Positions 1 to 8,159 of a DNA stretch of 38,343 nucleotides are shown piece after piece. A model generated the notes under the pieces. That model was not told where the DNA came from. It saw only the letters and a list, made by a program, of their open reading frames with translations, and did no database searches. Origin of the DNA: Peptococcaceae bacterium (lineage in GTDB: Bacteria; Bacillota; Peptococcia; Peptococcales; Peptococcaceae); assembly GCA_017547685.1 (NCBI GenBank), contig JAFYPD010000054.1, positions 1 through 38,343 of the forward strand, read 5' to 3'. A program made the translations under genes and the position numbers. Each line of letters begins with the position of its first letter. The stretch's first letter is position 1.

Positions 1-133
1 AGACCGGAGATTTGCTAGCCTCTTCCTTCAGATTCCACCTCTCGATGGACACCCTTGAGGTTCACTATTACCTTCCCGCTGCCGGGCGGTTTCGGGACTT
101 TCACCCTTTAGACTACTCACATGCCGAGCGCAC
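1..133 (-). mobile_element. Group II intron, 5' end (runs off the left edge)
   Basis: Read on the minus strand from 133, the sequence begins GTGCGCTCGGCATG and soon contains GGGTGAAAGTCCC. Both are hallmarks of the 5' end and early domain I of bacterial group II introns. The first base of GTGCG lies directly behind a terminator hairpin and its T-run (137-163). That is the known target habit of class C group II introns, which insert after Rho-independent terminators. Only about 133 bases are inside the window, so the reverse transcriptase and domains V-VI, if present, lie to the left. The class C assignment rests on the insertion site and is inference. Confidence 0.82.
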
Positions 134-136
134 CAC

Positions 137-163
137 AAAAACAGGACAGCGTATCGGCTGTCC
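137..163 (-). terminator. Rho-independent terminator, intron insertion target
   Basis: On the minus strand GGACAGC, a six-base loop and GCTGTCC are followed by TGTTTTTG. It ends the gene at 180-599. The group II intron starts three bases beyond the T-run. Confidence 0.85.
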
Positions 164-179
164 CGTTTGGATGTTCTAT

Positions 180-599
180 TTACTTTTCTTCCTCCACATA
201 AATCATATCACCTTCATGGTAAATCTCGATGCTGCATTCTTTCACCGTTCGCTTCACCGATAAATAACCGCTGAACCGGCTCTGATTGTAGCCAAAGGTT
301 TCATCCATTACGCTGAAACCAGCGTTTTGAAATGTATTGATAAAATCTCTGAGAAACATCTTTTCACCGGTAAAGGTTCCGATATTGCCGGTAAAATCCA
401 GCAGATATACATAGCTGTAATCCCAACGCACACGTTCAAAAATCACATAGCCGTCCACCTGGCTGGAAAGTCCCTCTGTTTTTATCATGCCGGACTGGGT
501 GCGCATGGTAATGGTATCACCCTCCACCTCAAAGGCAATCACATTCATATCGTGTAAACTGTAAGGCCGATGCACATTTTCACAAATTGTTTTCTGCAT
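180..599 (-). CDS. Small protein of unknown function
   Basis: This is a 139-residue soluble protein that I do not recognise. It has no signal peptide or membrane segment. The sequence is acidic and rich in aromatic residues and beta-prone stretches such as GYVIFERVRWDYSYVYLLDF. The ATG at 599 has only a weak purine-rich ribosome site (AGAAAGAAG). It is a real coding region rather than a shadow because it fills the gap between bipA and a good terminator at 137-163 and no better frame competes with it. It lies downstream of bipA on the same strand, but the terminator at 695-719 separates the two, so it is probably transcribed on its own. Confidence 0.6.
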   Translation of the reverse strand: MQKTICENVHRPYSLHDMNVIAFEVEGDTITMRTQSGMIKTEGLSSQVDGYVIFERVRWDYSYVYLLDFTGNIGTFTGEKMFLRDFINTFQNAGFSVMDETFGYNQSRFSGYLSVKRTVKECSIEIYHEGDMIYVEEEK

Positions 600-694
600 A
601 CAATCACTTCTTTCTCTGCTATTTGTAAAATCATTGTACTACATATTGTGGAATTAAAAAAGATGTTCTTAATCCACTTTGAAATCTTGTATGC

Positions 695-719
695 AAAAAC
701 GGGACAGGAAACCTGTCCC
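695..719 (-). terminator. Terminator of typA/bipA
   Basis: On the minus strand GGGACAGG, a three-base loop and CCTGTCCC are followed by GTTTTTG. A weaker hairpin (ACCCG/CGGGT) lies just upstream, between it and the bipA stop codon. Confidence 0.85.
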
Positions 720-779
720 CTACACGGTATTAACCCGCAGGAAACGGGTCTTCCGTCCCGTTCATTATTTCTTATTCTT

Positions 780-2600
780 TTAGCCCTGTTGCTGCTGTTT
801 TGCGTAGTTTACGCGGTCTTTTGCTTTCAGGAAGCGTTTGCGCAGACGCAGGAAGTGCGGTGTTACTTCCAGATATTCGTCGTCGTTCAGGAATGCAATG
901 CATTCTTCCAGCGACATGTCTCTTGGTGTTTTTAAGCGAACGGTATCGTCTTTGGCAGCAGCACGCACGTTGGTCAGGTTTTTGCCTTTGCATACGTTTA
1001 CGGCGATATCCTGTTCGCGGTTGCCTTCGCCGATAATCATGCCTTCGTATACATCCACGCCGGCGCCGATAAACAGGGTGCCGCGTTCTTCTGCAGGAAA
1101 TAACCCGTAAGCGGTGGTGGTACCGGTTTCAAATACCAGCAGTGCACCGCTGCGGCGGCCTGTAATGCTGCCGGAGTATGGGCGGTAGCTGTCGAACACG
1201 CTGTTCATAATGCCGTATCCGCGGGTATCGGTTAAGAATTCGGTGCGGAAGCCTACCAGGCCGCGGGCAGGAATAATGTATTCCAGGCGGGCCTGACCAT
1301 TGAAGTTCTGCATGTTGGTCATTTCGCCTTTGCGGGCACCCAGTTTTTCCATAACAGGTCCCATGTATTCTTCCGGTACATCTACGGTTAAGGCTTCGTA
1401 CGGTTCACATTTTCTGCCTTCAATTTCTTTAATCACAACCTGTGGTTTGGATACCTGGAATTCCATGCCTTCCCGGCGCATGGTTTCAATTAAGATGGAC
1501 AGGTGCAGCTCGCCGCGGCCTGCCACTTTAAAGGTATCGGCGTTATCGGTTGGTGTTACTTTCAGGGCAATATCGGTTTCCATTTCTTTAAACAGGCGGG
1601 CAGCCAGTTTGCGGGATGTCACCGGGTCACCGTCTTTGCCGGCGAATGGAGAGTTGTTTACCATGAAGCTCATTTCCAGGGTTGGCTCTTCGATTTTCAG
1701 GAATTCCATCGGGTCAACATTGGCCGGGTCACAGATGGTTTCCCCCACGTTGATTTCACCTAACCCTGCAATGGCAACAATTTCACCTGCCGAAGCGGAT
1801 TCGATTTCGAATTTTTTCAGTCCCTGGAAGCCGAACAGCTTGCTCACACGAGCCTGTTTCACTTTGCCTTCCCGGGTCTGCATGGCTACCATCTGTCCGT
1901 TTTTGATGGTGCCGCGGTTGATGGTGCACACTGCAATGCGGCCCAGAAAGTCGTTGTAATCCATCAGGGTAATCTGTGCCTGCAGAGGGCCTTCCGCATC
2001 GCCTTTTGGGGATGGAATATGTTCAATAATGGCTTTGTACAGCGGTTTCAGGTCAACGGCCTCCACTTCCAGGTCGTCGGTTGCAATGCCGGCGATACCG
2101 GATGCGAAGATAACCGGAAATTCCAGCTGGTCTTCATCGGCACCCAGATCGATAAACAAATCGATTACTTCGTCGATGACTTCCAGCGGACGGGCAAATT
2201 CGCGGTCCATTTTATTGATTACAACGATTGGAGTCAGTTTCTGTTCCAGCGCTTTTTTCAGCACGAAACGGGTCTGCGGCATGCAGCCTTCGAAGGCATC
2301 TACCACCAGCAGAACGCCGTCTACCATTTTCATGATACGTTCTACTTCGCCGCCAAAATCGGCATGGCCCGGGGTATCTACAATGTTAATTTTATAGTCA
2401 CCATATGTAATGGCAGTATTTTTCGCTAAAATGGTAATCCCTTTTTCGCGTTCCAGATCACCAGAGTCCATCACACGGTCTGCAACCTGTTCATTTTCGC
2501 GGAAGGTACCGGACTGGCTCAGCAGTTTATCTACCAGTGTGGTTTTACCATGGTCTACATGGGCAATAATTGCTATATTTCTAATGTTTTCCTGTTTCAT
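780..2600 (-). CDS. typA: Translational GTPase TypA/BipA
   Basis: TypA/BipA is a ribosome-binding GTPase of the EF-G family, needed for growth in cold or stress and for late ribosome assembly. The 606-residue length is typical. The G1 motif AHVDHGKT is at residues 13-20, followed by DTPGH (G3) and NKMD (G4). The middle and C-terminal part carries the family's EF-G-like domains, including [21 protein letters not shown] and [12 protein letters not shown]. The ATG at 2600 has a perfect AGGAGG. A promoter lies at 2642-2670 and a terminator at 695-719, so the gene is monocistronic. Confidence 0.98.
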   Translation of the reverse strand: MKQENIRNIAIIAHVDHGKTTLVDKLLSQSGTFRENEQVADRVMDSGDLEREKGITILAKNTAITYGDYKINIVDTPGHADFGGEVERIMKMVDGVLLVVDAFEGCMPQTRFVLKKALEQKLTPIVVINKMDREFARPLEVIDEVIDLFIDLGADEDQLEFPVIFASGIAGIATDDLEVEAVDLKPLYKAIIEHIPSPKGDAEGPLQAQITLMDYNDFLGRIAVCTINRGTIKNGQMVAMQTREGKVKQARVSKLFGFQGLKKFEIESASAGEIVAIAGLGEINVGETICDPANVDPMEFLKIEEPTLEMSFMVNNSPFAGKDGDPVTSRKLAARLFKEMETDIALKVTPTDNADTFKVAGRGELHLSILIETMRREGMEFQVSKPQVVIKEIEGRKCEPYEALTVDVPEEYMGPVMEKLGARKGEMTNMQNFNGQARLEYIIPARGLVGFRTEFLTDTRGYGIMNSVFDSYRPYSGSITGRRSGALLVFETGTTTAYGLFPAEERGTLFIGAGVDVYEGMIIGEGNREQDIAVNVCKGKNLTNVRAAAKDDTVRLKTPRDMSLEECIAFLNDDEYLEVTPHFLRLRKRFLKAKDRVNYAKQQQQG

Positions 2601-2641
2601 AGCAGCCTCCTAAATGATCTCACAAAAATAGCGTACAGAAT

Positions 2642-2670
2642 ATTTTAAGCCTATTTTAACAGGAATACAA
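2642..2670 (-). promoter_or_regulatory. Sigma-A promoter of typA
   Basis: On the minus strand TTGTAT and TAAAAT are separated by 17 bases. The -10 lies about 42 bases upstream of the typA start codon. Confidence 0.6.
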
Positions 2671-2808
2671 GTACTTCGCAGAAAATATTTCGTATTTTTA
2701 TGGATAAATCATGTTTTTGTTTTTCTCGAAAAGAGACATAGAAAAACCAGACTGTTTGTGTTATCCTTTTACCAGAAACAATGTTTCACACCATTGGAGG
2801 ATTGCCTT

Positions 2809-3846
2809 ATGACTTATACAGATGAACAGGTATTGCGCGACAACGCGCGGTTGAATCAGGCGATTATTTTCGCCGCAGAGCGCCATGCAAACCAGCTGCG
2901 CAAGGGGACTGCCCTGCCGTATATTCTGCATCCGCTGGAAACACTGCAGATTTTATCCAATATGCAGGCCGACAGGAATGTACAGATTGCCGGGGTTCTG
3001 CACGATGTGCTGGAGGATACCGACACCACCGCCGAAGAGATTGCATCGTTATTCGGTGAGGATGTGGCTGCACTGGTGAGCCATCACAGTGAGGATAAAA
3101 GCAAAAGCTGGGCGGAACGCAAAACCACTGCCATTCTGGCTGCAAAAAATGCGGACGACCGGGTGAAAATGCTGATTCTGGCCGATAAGCTGTCTAATTT
3201 GCGCTCTATCGCGCGGGATTACGCTGCCCTGGGGGATGACGTATGGGCACGGTTTAACGCGCCAAAAGAGAAACAGGCGTGGTATTACAACGGCATGCTG
3301 GATGCCCTGTCGGACCTGCAGGATTACACCGAAACAGCCGCAGCCTACCGGGAACTGACCGAATGCTACAAGGATGTTTTTGTGATTTACAGAATCACAC
3401 CGGATTATGAAAAACTCTATCAGGCCAACACCTTCGGCGAAGCCTACTGTTTAACAAAGGGCAATCCGCAGTGGATGCCGGTAAACTACCGGTTTCGCAA
3501 TAACGATATTCCGCTGACCCGCAAAGAAGCCGAAACACTGGAAGAAAGATGGTACGATTTATTCCTGAGCGCTGTGGAAAGCGACTTGCAGGATGGTACG
3601 TATCCGCTGTTTACCGGCGCAGGCCAGAATCTTTCTATCACGCTGGAGCAATATGGACTGACCTTCCGCAATGACCGGGAAAGCATTGCTTTAAACGAGG
3701 ATGACACCTATATCTTTCTCAGCCAGCTGCGTATGATGCACGGCATTTACGCGCCTCTGGGGCAGATTCTGATGCAGACCTTCGGCAATGCAAACGGCGA
3801 AGCCATGTTCCGCTCTATCTGCGCACAGCTGGGGATTATGGCGTAA
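2809..3846 (+). CDS. HD-domain protein, RelA/SpoT-like hydrolase family
   Basis: The N-terminal 160 residues form an HD phosphohydrolase domain of the SpoT/MESH1 type. It shows H26 and R31 (AERHANQLRKG), H41 (LPYILHP), the HD pair with trailing acids at 65-70 (HDVLED) and ADKLSNLRS near 127. In known members this set binds a metal and removes pyrophosphate from (p)ppGpp. The last 170 residues (from about VFVIYRITPDYEKLY) match no domain I know and contain no ppGpp-synthetase or TGS/ACT region. It may therefore be a small alarmone hydrolase or a general nucleotide hydrolase. I chose the ATG at 2809 because TTGGAGG precedes it; an upstream TTG at 2758 extends the frame without a ribosome site. 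The repeat at 3870-4020 ends the transcript. Confidence 0.85.
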   Translation: MTYTDEQVLRDNARLNQAIIFAAERHANQLRKGTALPYILHPLETLQILSNMQADRNVQIAGVLHDVLEDTDTTAEEIASLFGEDVAALVSHHSEDKSKSWAERKTTAILAAKNADDRVKMLILADKLSNLRSIARDYAALGDDVWARFNAPKEKQAWYYNGMLDALSDLQDYTETAAAYRELTECYKDVFVIYRITPDYEKLYQANTFGEAYCLTKGNPQWMPVNYRFRNNDIPLTRKEAETLEERWYDLFLSAVESDLQDGTYPLFTGAGQNLSITLEQYGLTFRNDRESIALNEDDTYIFLSQLRMMHGIYAPLGQILMQTFGNANGEAMFRSICAQLGIMA

Positions 3847-3869
3847 AACAATTAATGAATGTATGTATG

Positions 3870-4020
3870 AAAAAGCAGGCATTCATTTCTGCAATCCCTC
3901 GTAAAATGTACATCTGTCTGTCTTGTCCAGCGCGATTTGAACTGACGTTCATCGCGCATTGGACAATCCATCCATCTGTTCATTTTAATCTCGACGCTGC
4001 AGAAATAATGCCTGCTTTTT
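3870..4020 (+). repeat. Large palindromic element, family C copy 1 (also acts as terminator)
   Basis: The outer arms AAAAAGCAGGCATT..ATTTCTGCA (3870-3893) and TGCAGAAAT..ATGCCTGCTTTTT (3998-4020) pair almost perfectly. Nested inside is a strong hairpin at 3923-3966: TTGTCCA, GCGCGAT, GAAC, loop, GTTC, ATCGCGC, TGGACAA. The core (CATCTG..TTGTC..GTCCAGCGC) recurs at 23741-23911. The right arm ends in a T-run, so the element should terminate the HD-protein gene. It has no coding capacity. Confidence 0.85.
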
Positions 4021-4143
4021 CAGATTGTATGCTTCTTGTATGCTTCGTGCCAATCATGTATCGCTGGCCGAAATGAATACCTGCGGTTTTGCTGATTTTT
4101 AATCGTTCAATCTTTCGGGCAGAATCACACAGAAAATAAAGAT

Positions 4144-4171
4144 TGCTTCCGCTTACCAGATGATTTATACT
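4144..4171 (+). promoter_or_regulatory. Promoter of menA
   Basis: TTGCTT and TATACT are separated by 16 bases. The -10 ends 38 bases before the menA start codon. Confidence 0.5.
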
Positions 4172-4209
4172 GTTATATTAAGAGTAAATTCGGAAAGGAT
4201 TCTTTTACA

Positions 4210-5118
4210 ATGAAACGAGATTTTGATTTCTGGTGGCGGCTGATTCGTCCGCATACGTTAACGGCATCGCTGGTGCCGGTTCTGGTGGGCAGTATCTGGG
4301 CGTTTTCCAGCACACACACGCTGCATATCGGTTTGTTTCTGGCCATGCTGACTGCCAGCTGCGCCATTCAGATTGCCACCAATCTGTTTAATGAATATTA
4401 CGACTACGTCCGCGGTCTGGATACCAGAGATTCGGTAGGCATCGGCGGCACCATCGTGCACGACGGCGCATCGCCGAAATTTGTTATGACACTGGCGCTG
4501 GGCTTATACGGTCTGGCTGCACTGCTGGGTATCTATATCTGCTATCACAGCAGCTGGTATCTGCTGCTGATTGGCGCGTTCTGCATGTTAATCGGCTACC
4601 TGTATACCGGCGGACCGTTCCCGATTTCGTCCTCGCCGTTCGGCGAGCTGTTTGCAGGCGGGTTTCTGGGTACCGGTGTCATCTGTATCTCCTGTTTTAT
4701 TCAGACTGGTTCTGTCACCTGGCATACGGCAGCAATTTCTGTGCCGGTAATGGTGTTAATCGGGCTGATTTTAACCGGCAATAACATCCGCGACCGTGTG
4801 GGCGATGCTGCTAACGGCCGGCGCACGCTGGTGATTCTGCTGGGGCACAAACGCTCGGTACAGTTTTTGAACATCATGTTCCTGTTCTGCTATGCGTGGA
4901 TTGCAGGGCTGATTCTGCTGGGCGGCCACAGTGTATGGCTGCTGGCAACCTACCTCAGCATCCCGACTGCAAAAAAAGCAGTGGAGAAATTCCGGCCGGA
5001 AGGCCAGACACCGCAGCAGATGATGGCTGCTATGGTTCTGATTCCAAAAACCAACACCCAGTTTGGTCTGGCACTGGCACTAGGGCTTCTGTTGGAAAGC
5101 TTCTTTCAGCTGTTCTAA
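4210..5118 (+). CDS. menA: 1,4-dihydroxy-2-naphthoate polyprenyltransferase (MenA/UbiA family)
   Basis: This integral membrane prenyltransferase attaches a polyprenyl tail to dihydroxynaphthoate in menaquinone synthesis. The 302 residues contain about eight hydrophobic segments. Both Asp-rich diphosphate-binding motifs of the family are present: NLFNEYYDYVRGLDT at 58-72 and NNIRDRVGDAANGRRTL at 191-207. The ATG at 4210 follows GGAAAGGATTC. No other men gene is in the window, so either the pathway is encoded elsewhere or the cell prenylates a scavenged precursor. Other UbiA members share these motifs, but the pattern around the first motif fits MenA best. Confidence 0.9.
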   Translation: MKRDFDFWWRLIRPHTLTASLVPVLVGSIWAFSSTHTLHIGLFLAMLTASCAIQIATNLFNEYYDYVRGLDTRDSVGIGGTIVHDGASPKFVMTLALGLYGLAALLGIYICYHSSWYLLLIGAFCMLIGYLYTGGPFPISSSPFGELFAGGFLGTGVICISCFIQTGSVTWHTAAISVPVMVLIGLILTGNNIRDRVGDAANGRRTLVILLGHKRSVQFLNIMFLFCYAWIAGLILLGGHSVWLLATYLSIPTAKKAVEKFRPEGQTPQQMMAAMVLIPKTNTQFGLALALGLLLESFFQLF

Positions 5119-5130
5119 TAAATAACACAA

Positions 5131-5174
5131 AAAGCTGCACCAGCAGGATATGTTTTCCCTGCCGATGCAGCTTT
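5131..5174 (+). terminator. Terminator of menA
   Basis: AAAGCTGCA..GCAGG pairs with CCTGC..TGCAGCTTT and is followed by CTTTG. It lies between the convergent genes menA and the LytTR regulator and may work in both directions. Confidence 0.75.
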
Positions 5175-5229
5175 CTTTGTTAATCTGCAATACCGTCACC
5201 ATCATCACGTCCTGTCGCTTTTCTGTGCA

Positions 5230-5940
5230 TCAGGCCAGCTGTACCGCTTCTTTTATCTGCTCCCGTTTCCTGCGGGACAGCGGCAGATGAATCATGCTGC
5301 CGCTGCCGGGATACATCAGCCCAATGTTCTCGACTCCAATATAACAGATATAATGCAGATTGACCAGACAGCTTTTATGAACGCGAAAGAAATCCTGCTG
5401 CCGCAATGTCTGTTCCAGGTCGGAAATTCGCCCGTAGCACTGGTACTGCCGCGCATCGATGGTGTGAATATACACTTTTCGCAGCTGGCTTTCCACATAA
5501 AAAATATCCCGCGTGGTAAATATTTTTTCCTCCTTCACGCCGTCCTCCGTATTCACTTCCAGCCGTAATTCCTGATTGTGCTGCAGAAAACTGTTCCGGC
5601 ACCGCCCGAATACCTGCTGCACCAGATGTTTCTGAACCGGCCGAACCAGACAGGCTGTCACCTCAGCTTCAAAGGCAGGCAGCAGATTGTGCCGGGTTGC
5701 CTCGGTTAAAAGTACAATCGCGGCTCGTCCATCCATCTGCCTCAGCTGCCACAAAAAATCACGGGCTGCATAAAACTCCAGAAAAATCAAATCATAATAC
5801 TGCTGCTGTTTGAATGATGCAAGCAGCTGTTCCGGCCGCGCATAGATAAAAATAGACAGCATTGCTGTTTCATCCAGTTCCCGCAGCCATTGCTTGATAT
5901 TCTGGTTTTCCGCGCTGTCGCTGCATATTGCAATTTTCAT
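5230..5940 (-). CDS. LytTR-type response regulator with degenerate receiver
   Basis: The protein has 236 residues. Residues 1-120 form a CheY-like receiver. Residues 130-232 form a LytTR DNA-binding domain with IFYVESQLRKVYIHT, FFRVHKSCLVNL and LPLSRRKREQIKEAV. D8 of the acidic pocket is present, but the phosphoacceptor strand reads DLIFLEF, with Glu at position 55 where Asp is expected, and the usual Lys-Pro is Arg-Pro (LVRPV). Activity may therefore be independent of phosphorylation or locked on. No histidine kinase gene is adjacent. LytTR regulators bind pairs of direct repeats and often control bacteriocins, competence or cell-wall genes; the target here is unknown. The ATG at 5940 is the natural start. 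Confidence 0.9.
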   Translation of the reverse strand: MKIAICSDSAENQNIKQWLRELDETAMLSIFIYARPEQLLASFKQQQYYDLIFLEFYAARDFLWQLRQMDGRAAIVLLTEATRHNLLPAFEAEVTACLVRPVQKHLVQQVFGRCRNSFLQHNQELRLEVNTEDGVKEEKIFTTRDIFYVESQLRKVYIHTIDARQYQCYGRISDLEQTLRQQDFFRVHKSCLVNLHYICYIGVENIGLMYPGSGSMIHLPLSRRKREQIKEAVQLA

Positions 5941-6094
5941 CGTCTCACCTGCATCTCCTTCCCTGCTTTATGATTCTTTCTACAGAAATACAATTTAAAC
6001 GCATATCTTTTACCATATAAACCAATATTAATTATAGCATTACACCCTAAAAAATACAATTATAACCTGTATGATGTTCATAGAGGTGATGCAT

Positions 6095-6445
6095 TTGGCA
6101 AATCGCATTCGGGCATTACGGGAAGAAGCCGGTATGACACAGATTCGGCTCAGCACCGAGCTGGAAGTGTCGCAGGAAACCATCAGTGCCTATGAAACAG
6201 GGCGGCACAATCCCAGTTATTCTGCGCTGGTGCAGATGGCACAGATTTTTCATGCCAGTATAGACTATATTATGGGGCTGTCGGATGTGCGCAAACCGCC
6301 GTCTTCCGAGCCGATGCCGCAGGAACAGCAGGCGGCACTGGAACTGTTCAACAGCCTTGACGCAATGAATCAGGCACTGGCACTGGCTTATATGCAGGGG
6401 CTTTCGGATGCCGCACAAAACAAAAAACCATTTCTGAAACTTTAA
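6095..6445 (+). CDS. XRE-family helix-turn-helix regulator
   Basis: The N-terminal 65 residues are a classic Cro/C1-type helix-turn-helix (IRALREEAGMTQIRLSTELEVSQETISAYETGRHNPS), followed by IDYIMGLSD. The tail of about 50 residues is rich in Gln and Ala and is probably helical, for dimerisation. I start it at the TTG (6095), giving 116 residues, because AGAGGTG sits six bases upstream. The in-frame ATGs at 6071 and 6089 have no usable ribosome site. It is divergent from the LytTR regulator and convergent with the ABC ATPase gene. Its target is unknown. Confidence 0.85.
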   Translation: MANRIRALREEAGMTQIRLSTELEVSQETISAYETGRHNPSYSALVQMAQIFHASIDYIMGLSDVRKPPSSEPMPQEQQAALELFNSLDAMNQALALAYMQGLSDAAQNKKPFLKL

Positions 6446-6462
6446 AATCAGAAATGGTTTTT
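6423..6462 (+). terminator. Bidirectional terminator between convergent genes
   Basis: AAAAACCATTTCTGA and TCAGAAATGGTTTTT form a perfect 15-bp stem followed by T-rich sequence. The stop codon of the XRE gene lies in the loop. On the other strand it would end the glnQ-type operon. Confidence 0.85.
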
Positions 6463-6491
6463 CTTTTTTATGTTTGTATGCTGTTCTGGAC

Positions 6492-7277
6492 TTATCCCTG
6501 TGTATAGCGGGACAGGAACTGTCTGGTACGTTCCTCCTGCGGATTGTCAATCACCTGTTTTGCATCGCCCTGTTCCACCACAACGCCGCCGTCCATAAAA
6601 ATAATCTGGTCAGCTACATCACGGGCAAATGTCATCTCATGGGTAACGATAACCATGGTGGTTTTATTTTCCGCAAGGCCACGGATAACCTTTAATACTT
6701 CGCCGGTCAGTTCCGGGTCCAGCGCCGATGTAGGTTCGTCAAAGCAAAGAATATCAGGCTGCAGCGCCAGTGCTCTGGCAATGGCCACACGCTGCTGCTG
6801 ACCGCCGGATAGCTGGTGCGGATAATGATCCATACGGTCTGCCAGACCCATCTGGGTCAGCAGCGCTTTACCGTGTTCCTCGATTTCCGCATAAATCTGT
6901 TTTTTGTTCTGTTTGAAATCAGGCCGTTCTTTTGCCAGAAGCTGTTCGGCCAGCATTACGTTTTCCAGCGCGGTATACTGCGGGAACAGGTTGAACGACT
7001 GGAACACCATGCCGAAATGCAGCCGTTTCCTGCGCAAATCCTTTTCATTTTCGCTGGCTGGCAGCGCTGCGTCAAAAATGGTGCTGCCATGCACCGAAAT
7101 GGTGCCGTGGTCCGGCGTTTCTAAAAAGTTCAGGCATCTCAACAAGGTGGTTTTCCCCGAACCGGAGGAACCGATGATGGCCAGTGTGTTGCCTTCATCC
7201 AGCGAGAAGCTGACATCTTTTAACACTTTGGTGCTTCCAAAATGCTTTTCAATATTTTTTACTTCTAAAATTGCCAT
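6492..7277 (-). CDS. Polar amino acid ABC transporter, ATP-binding protein
   Basis: This is the ATPase of a GlnQ/HisP-type amino acid importer, acting on the inner face of the membrane. It has 261 residues, with Walker A GSSGSGKTTL (about 35-44), Q-loop MVFQSFNLF, signature LSGGQQQRVAIARAL, Walker B DILCFDEPTSALDPE and H-loop VTHEM. The ATG at 7277 has AGGAGA. It lies 21 bases behind the permease gene on the same strand and is the last gene of the binding protein - permease - ATPase operon. The specificity is set by the binding protein and cannot be read from the ATPase. Confidence 0.96.
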   Translation of the reverse strand: MAILEVKNIEKHFGSTKVLKDVSFSLDEGNTLAIIGSSGSGKTTLLRCLNFLETPDHGTISVHGSTIFDAALPASENEKDLRRKRLHFGMVFQSFNLFPQYTALENVMLAEQLLAKERPDFKQNKKQIYAEIEEHGKALLTQMGLADRMDHYPHQLSGGQQQRVAIARALALQPDILCFDEPTSALDPELTGEVLKVIRGLAENKTTMVIVTHEMTFARDVADQIIFMDGGVVVEQGDAKQVIDNPQEERTRQFLSRYTQG

Positions 7278-7298
7278 GGCTGCTTCTCCTTTCGCTCC

Positions 7299-7964
7299 TT
7301 ATCTGAAATAGCTCAATCTGCGTTCAATGTAGTTGAACAGCAGTGTTAAAATCCCGACAAACAGCAGATAGAATACTGCTGTATAGAACAGCGGCCAGAT
7401 AATCCCTGCCGCTTTGATATAGGCATAACCGGCATGGGTCAGTTCTACAACACCGATTACACGGGCCAGGGAAGTATCTTTCACCAGTGTGATAATCTCA
7501 TTGGACATCGGCGGTACCACCCGTTTTACCATCTGCAGCAGGGTGATTTTGAAAAAAATCTGGCTTTTCGTCATGCCCAGCACTTCGCCGGCTTCCCGCT
7601 GCCCGGCCGGAACACCTTCAATCCCGCCGCGGAAGATAACGGAAAAGTAGCAGGCGTAGTTTAAACTGAACGCCACAATGGTGGCCAGCATGCGGCCATC
7701 GGTGCCGCTGCCCCAGATATTATTGTGAAGCAGAATCCCCGGAATATAGAATACAACAAACAGCTGCAGCATCAGCGGAGTTCCGCGGAACACCCATACA
7801 ATTAAGTCGATGGTATATTTCAGCGGCCTGATTTTGCTCATAGAGCCAAAAGACAGCACCAGCCCCAGCGGAATTGCAAAAATCAATGTACATGCAAAAA
7901 TCTTAAATGTGTCAACCAGCGCAACCAGCAGCGACTGATTAACAGACCAGAACATTTCAGGCAT
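7299..7964 (-). CDS. Polar amino acid ABC transporter, permease
   Basis: This membrane subunit of the HisM/GlnP family has 221 residues with about five hydrophobic segments. The family signature VWVFRGTPLMLQLFVVFYIPG is followed by the coupling-loop motif around EAGEVLGMTKSQIFFKITLLQMVKRVVPPMSNE (the EAA loop that contacts the ATPase). The ATG at 7964 has AGGGAGA. Because a single permease gene is present, it probably works as a homodimer. It lies 195 bases downstream of the binding-protein gene, with a hairpin between them. Confidence 0.95.
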   Translation of the reverse strand: MPEMFWSVNQSLLVALVDTFKIFACTLIFAIPLGLVLSFGSMSKIRPLKYTIDLIVWVFRGTPLMLQLFVVFYIPGILLHNNIWGSGTDGRMLATIVAFSLNYACYFSVIFRGGIEGVPAGQREAGEVLGMTKSQIFFKITLLQMVKRVVPPMSNEIITLVKDTSLARVIGVVELTHAGYAYIKAAGIIWPLFYTAVFYLLFVGILTLLFNYIERRLSYFR

Positions 7965-8095
7965 AATCGTTCTCCCTTTATCTCTTGTTGATTCATAGTT
8001 TCGTTACAGCGTACCATTTTCATATGTTTTCTTTAGCATCGGCAGATTTGCCGCAACTATGTATCTGTTTCTCATTTTTTAGCCTCGCTAACCCG

Positions 8096-8124
8096 AAACA
8101 AAGCAGAGGACTGGTGTCCTCTGC
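8096..8124 (-). terminator. Intercistronic hairpin behind the binding-protein gene
   Basis: On the minus strand GCAGAGGAC, a four-base loop and GTCCTCTGC are followed by TTTGTTT. It lies between the binding-protein and permease genes. The T-run is imperfect, so partial termination or 3'-end protection would favour extra binding protein over the membrane parts. Confidence 0.75.
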
Positions 8125-8159
8125 TGTTATTTCAGTTGTGCGTTTTTTGAGTAGCCGGA

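Noticed and set aside
12..263. An 83-codon plus-strand frame at the left edge
   Set aside because: It reads across the group II intron end, a terminator and the 3' end of another gene, and is explained by those features.
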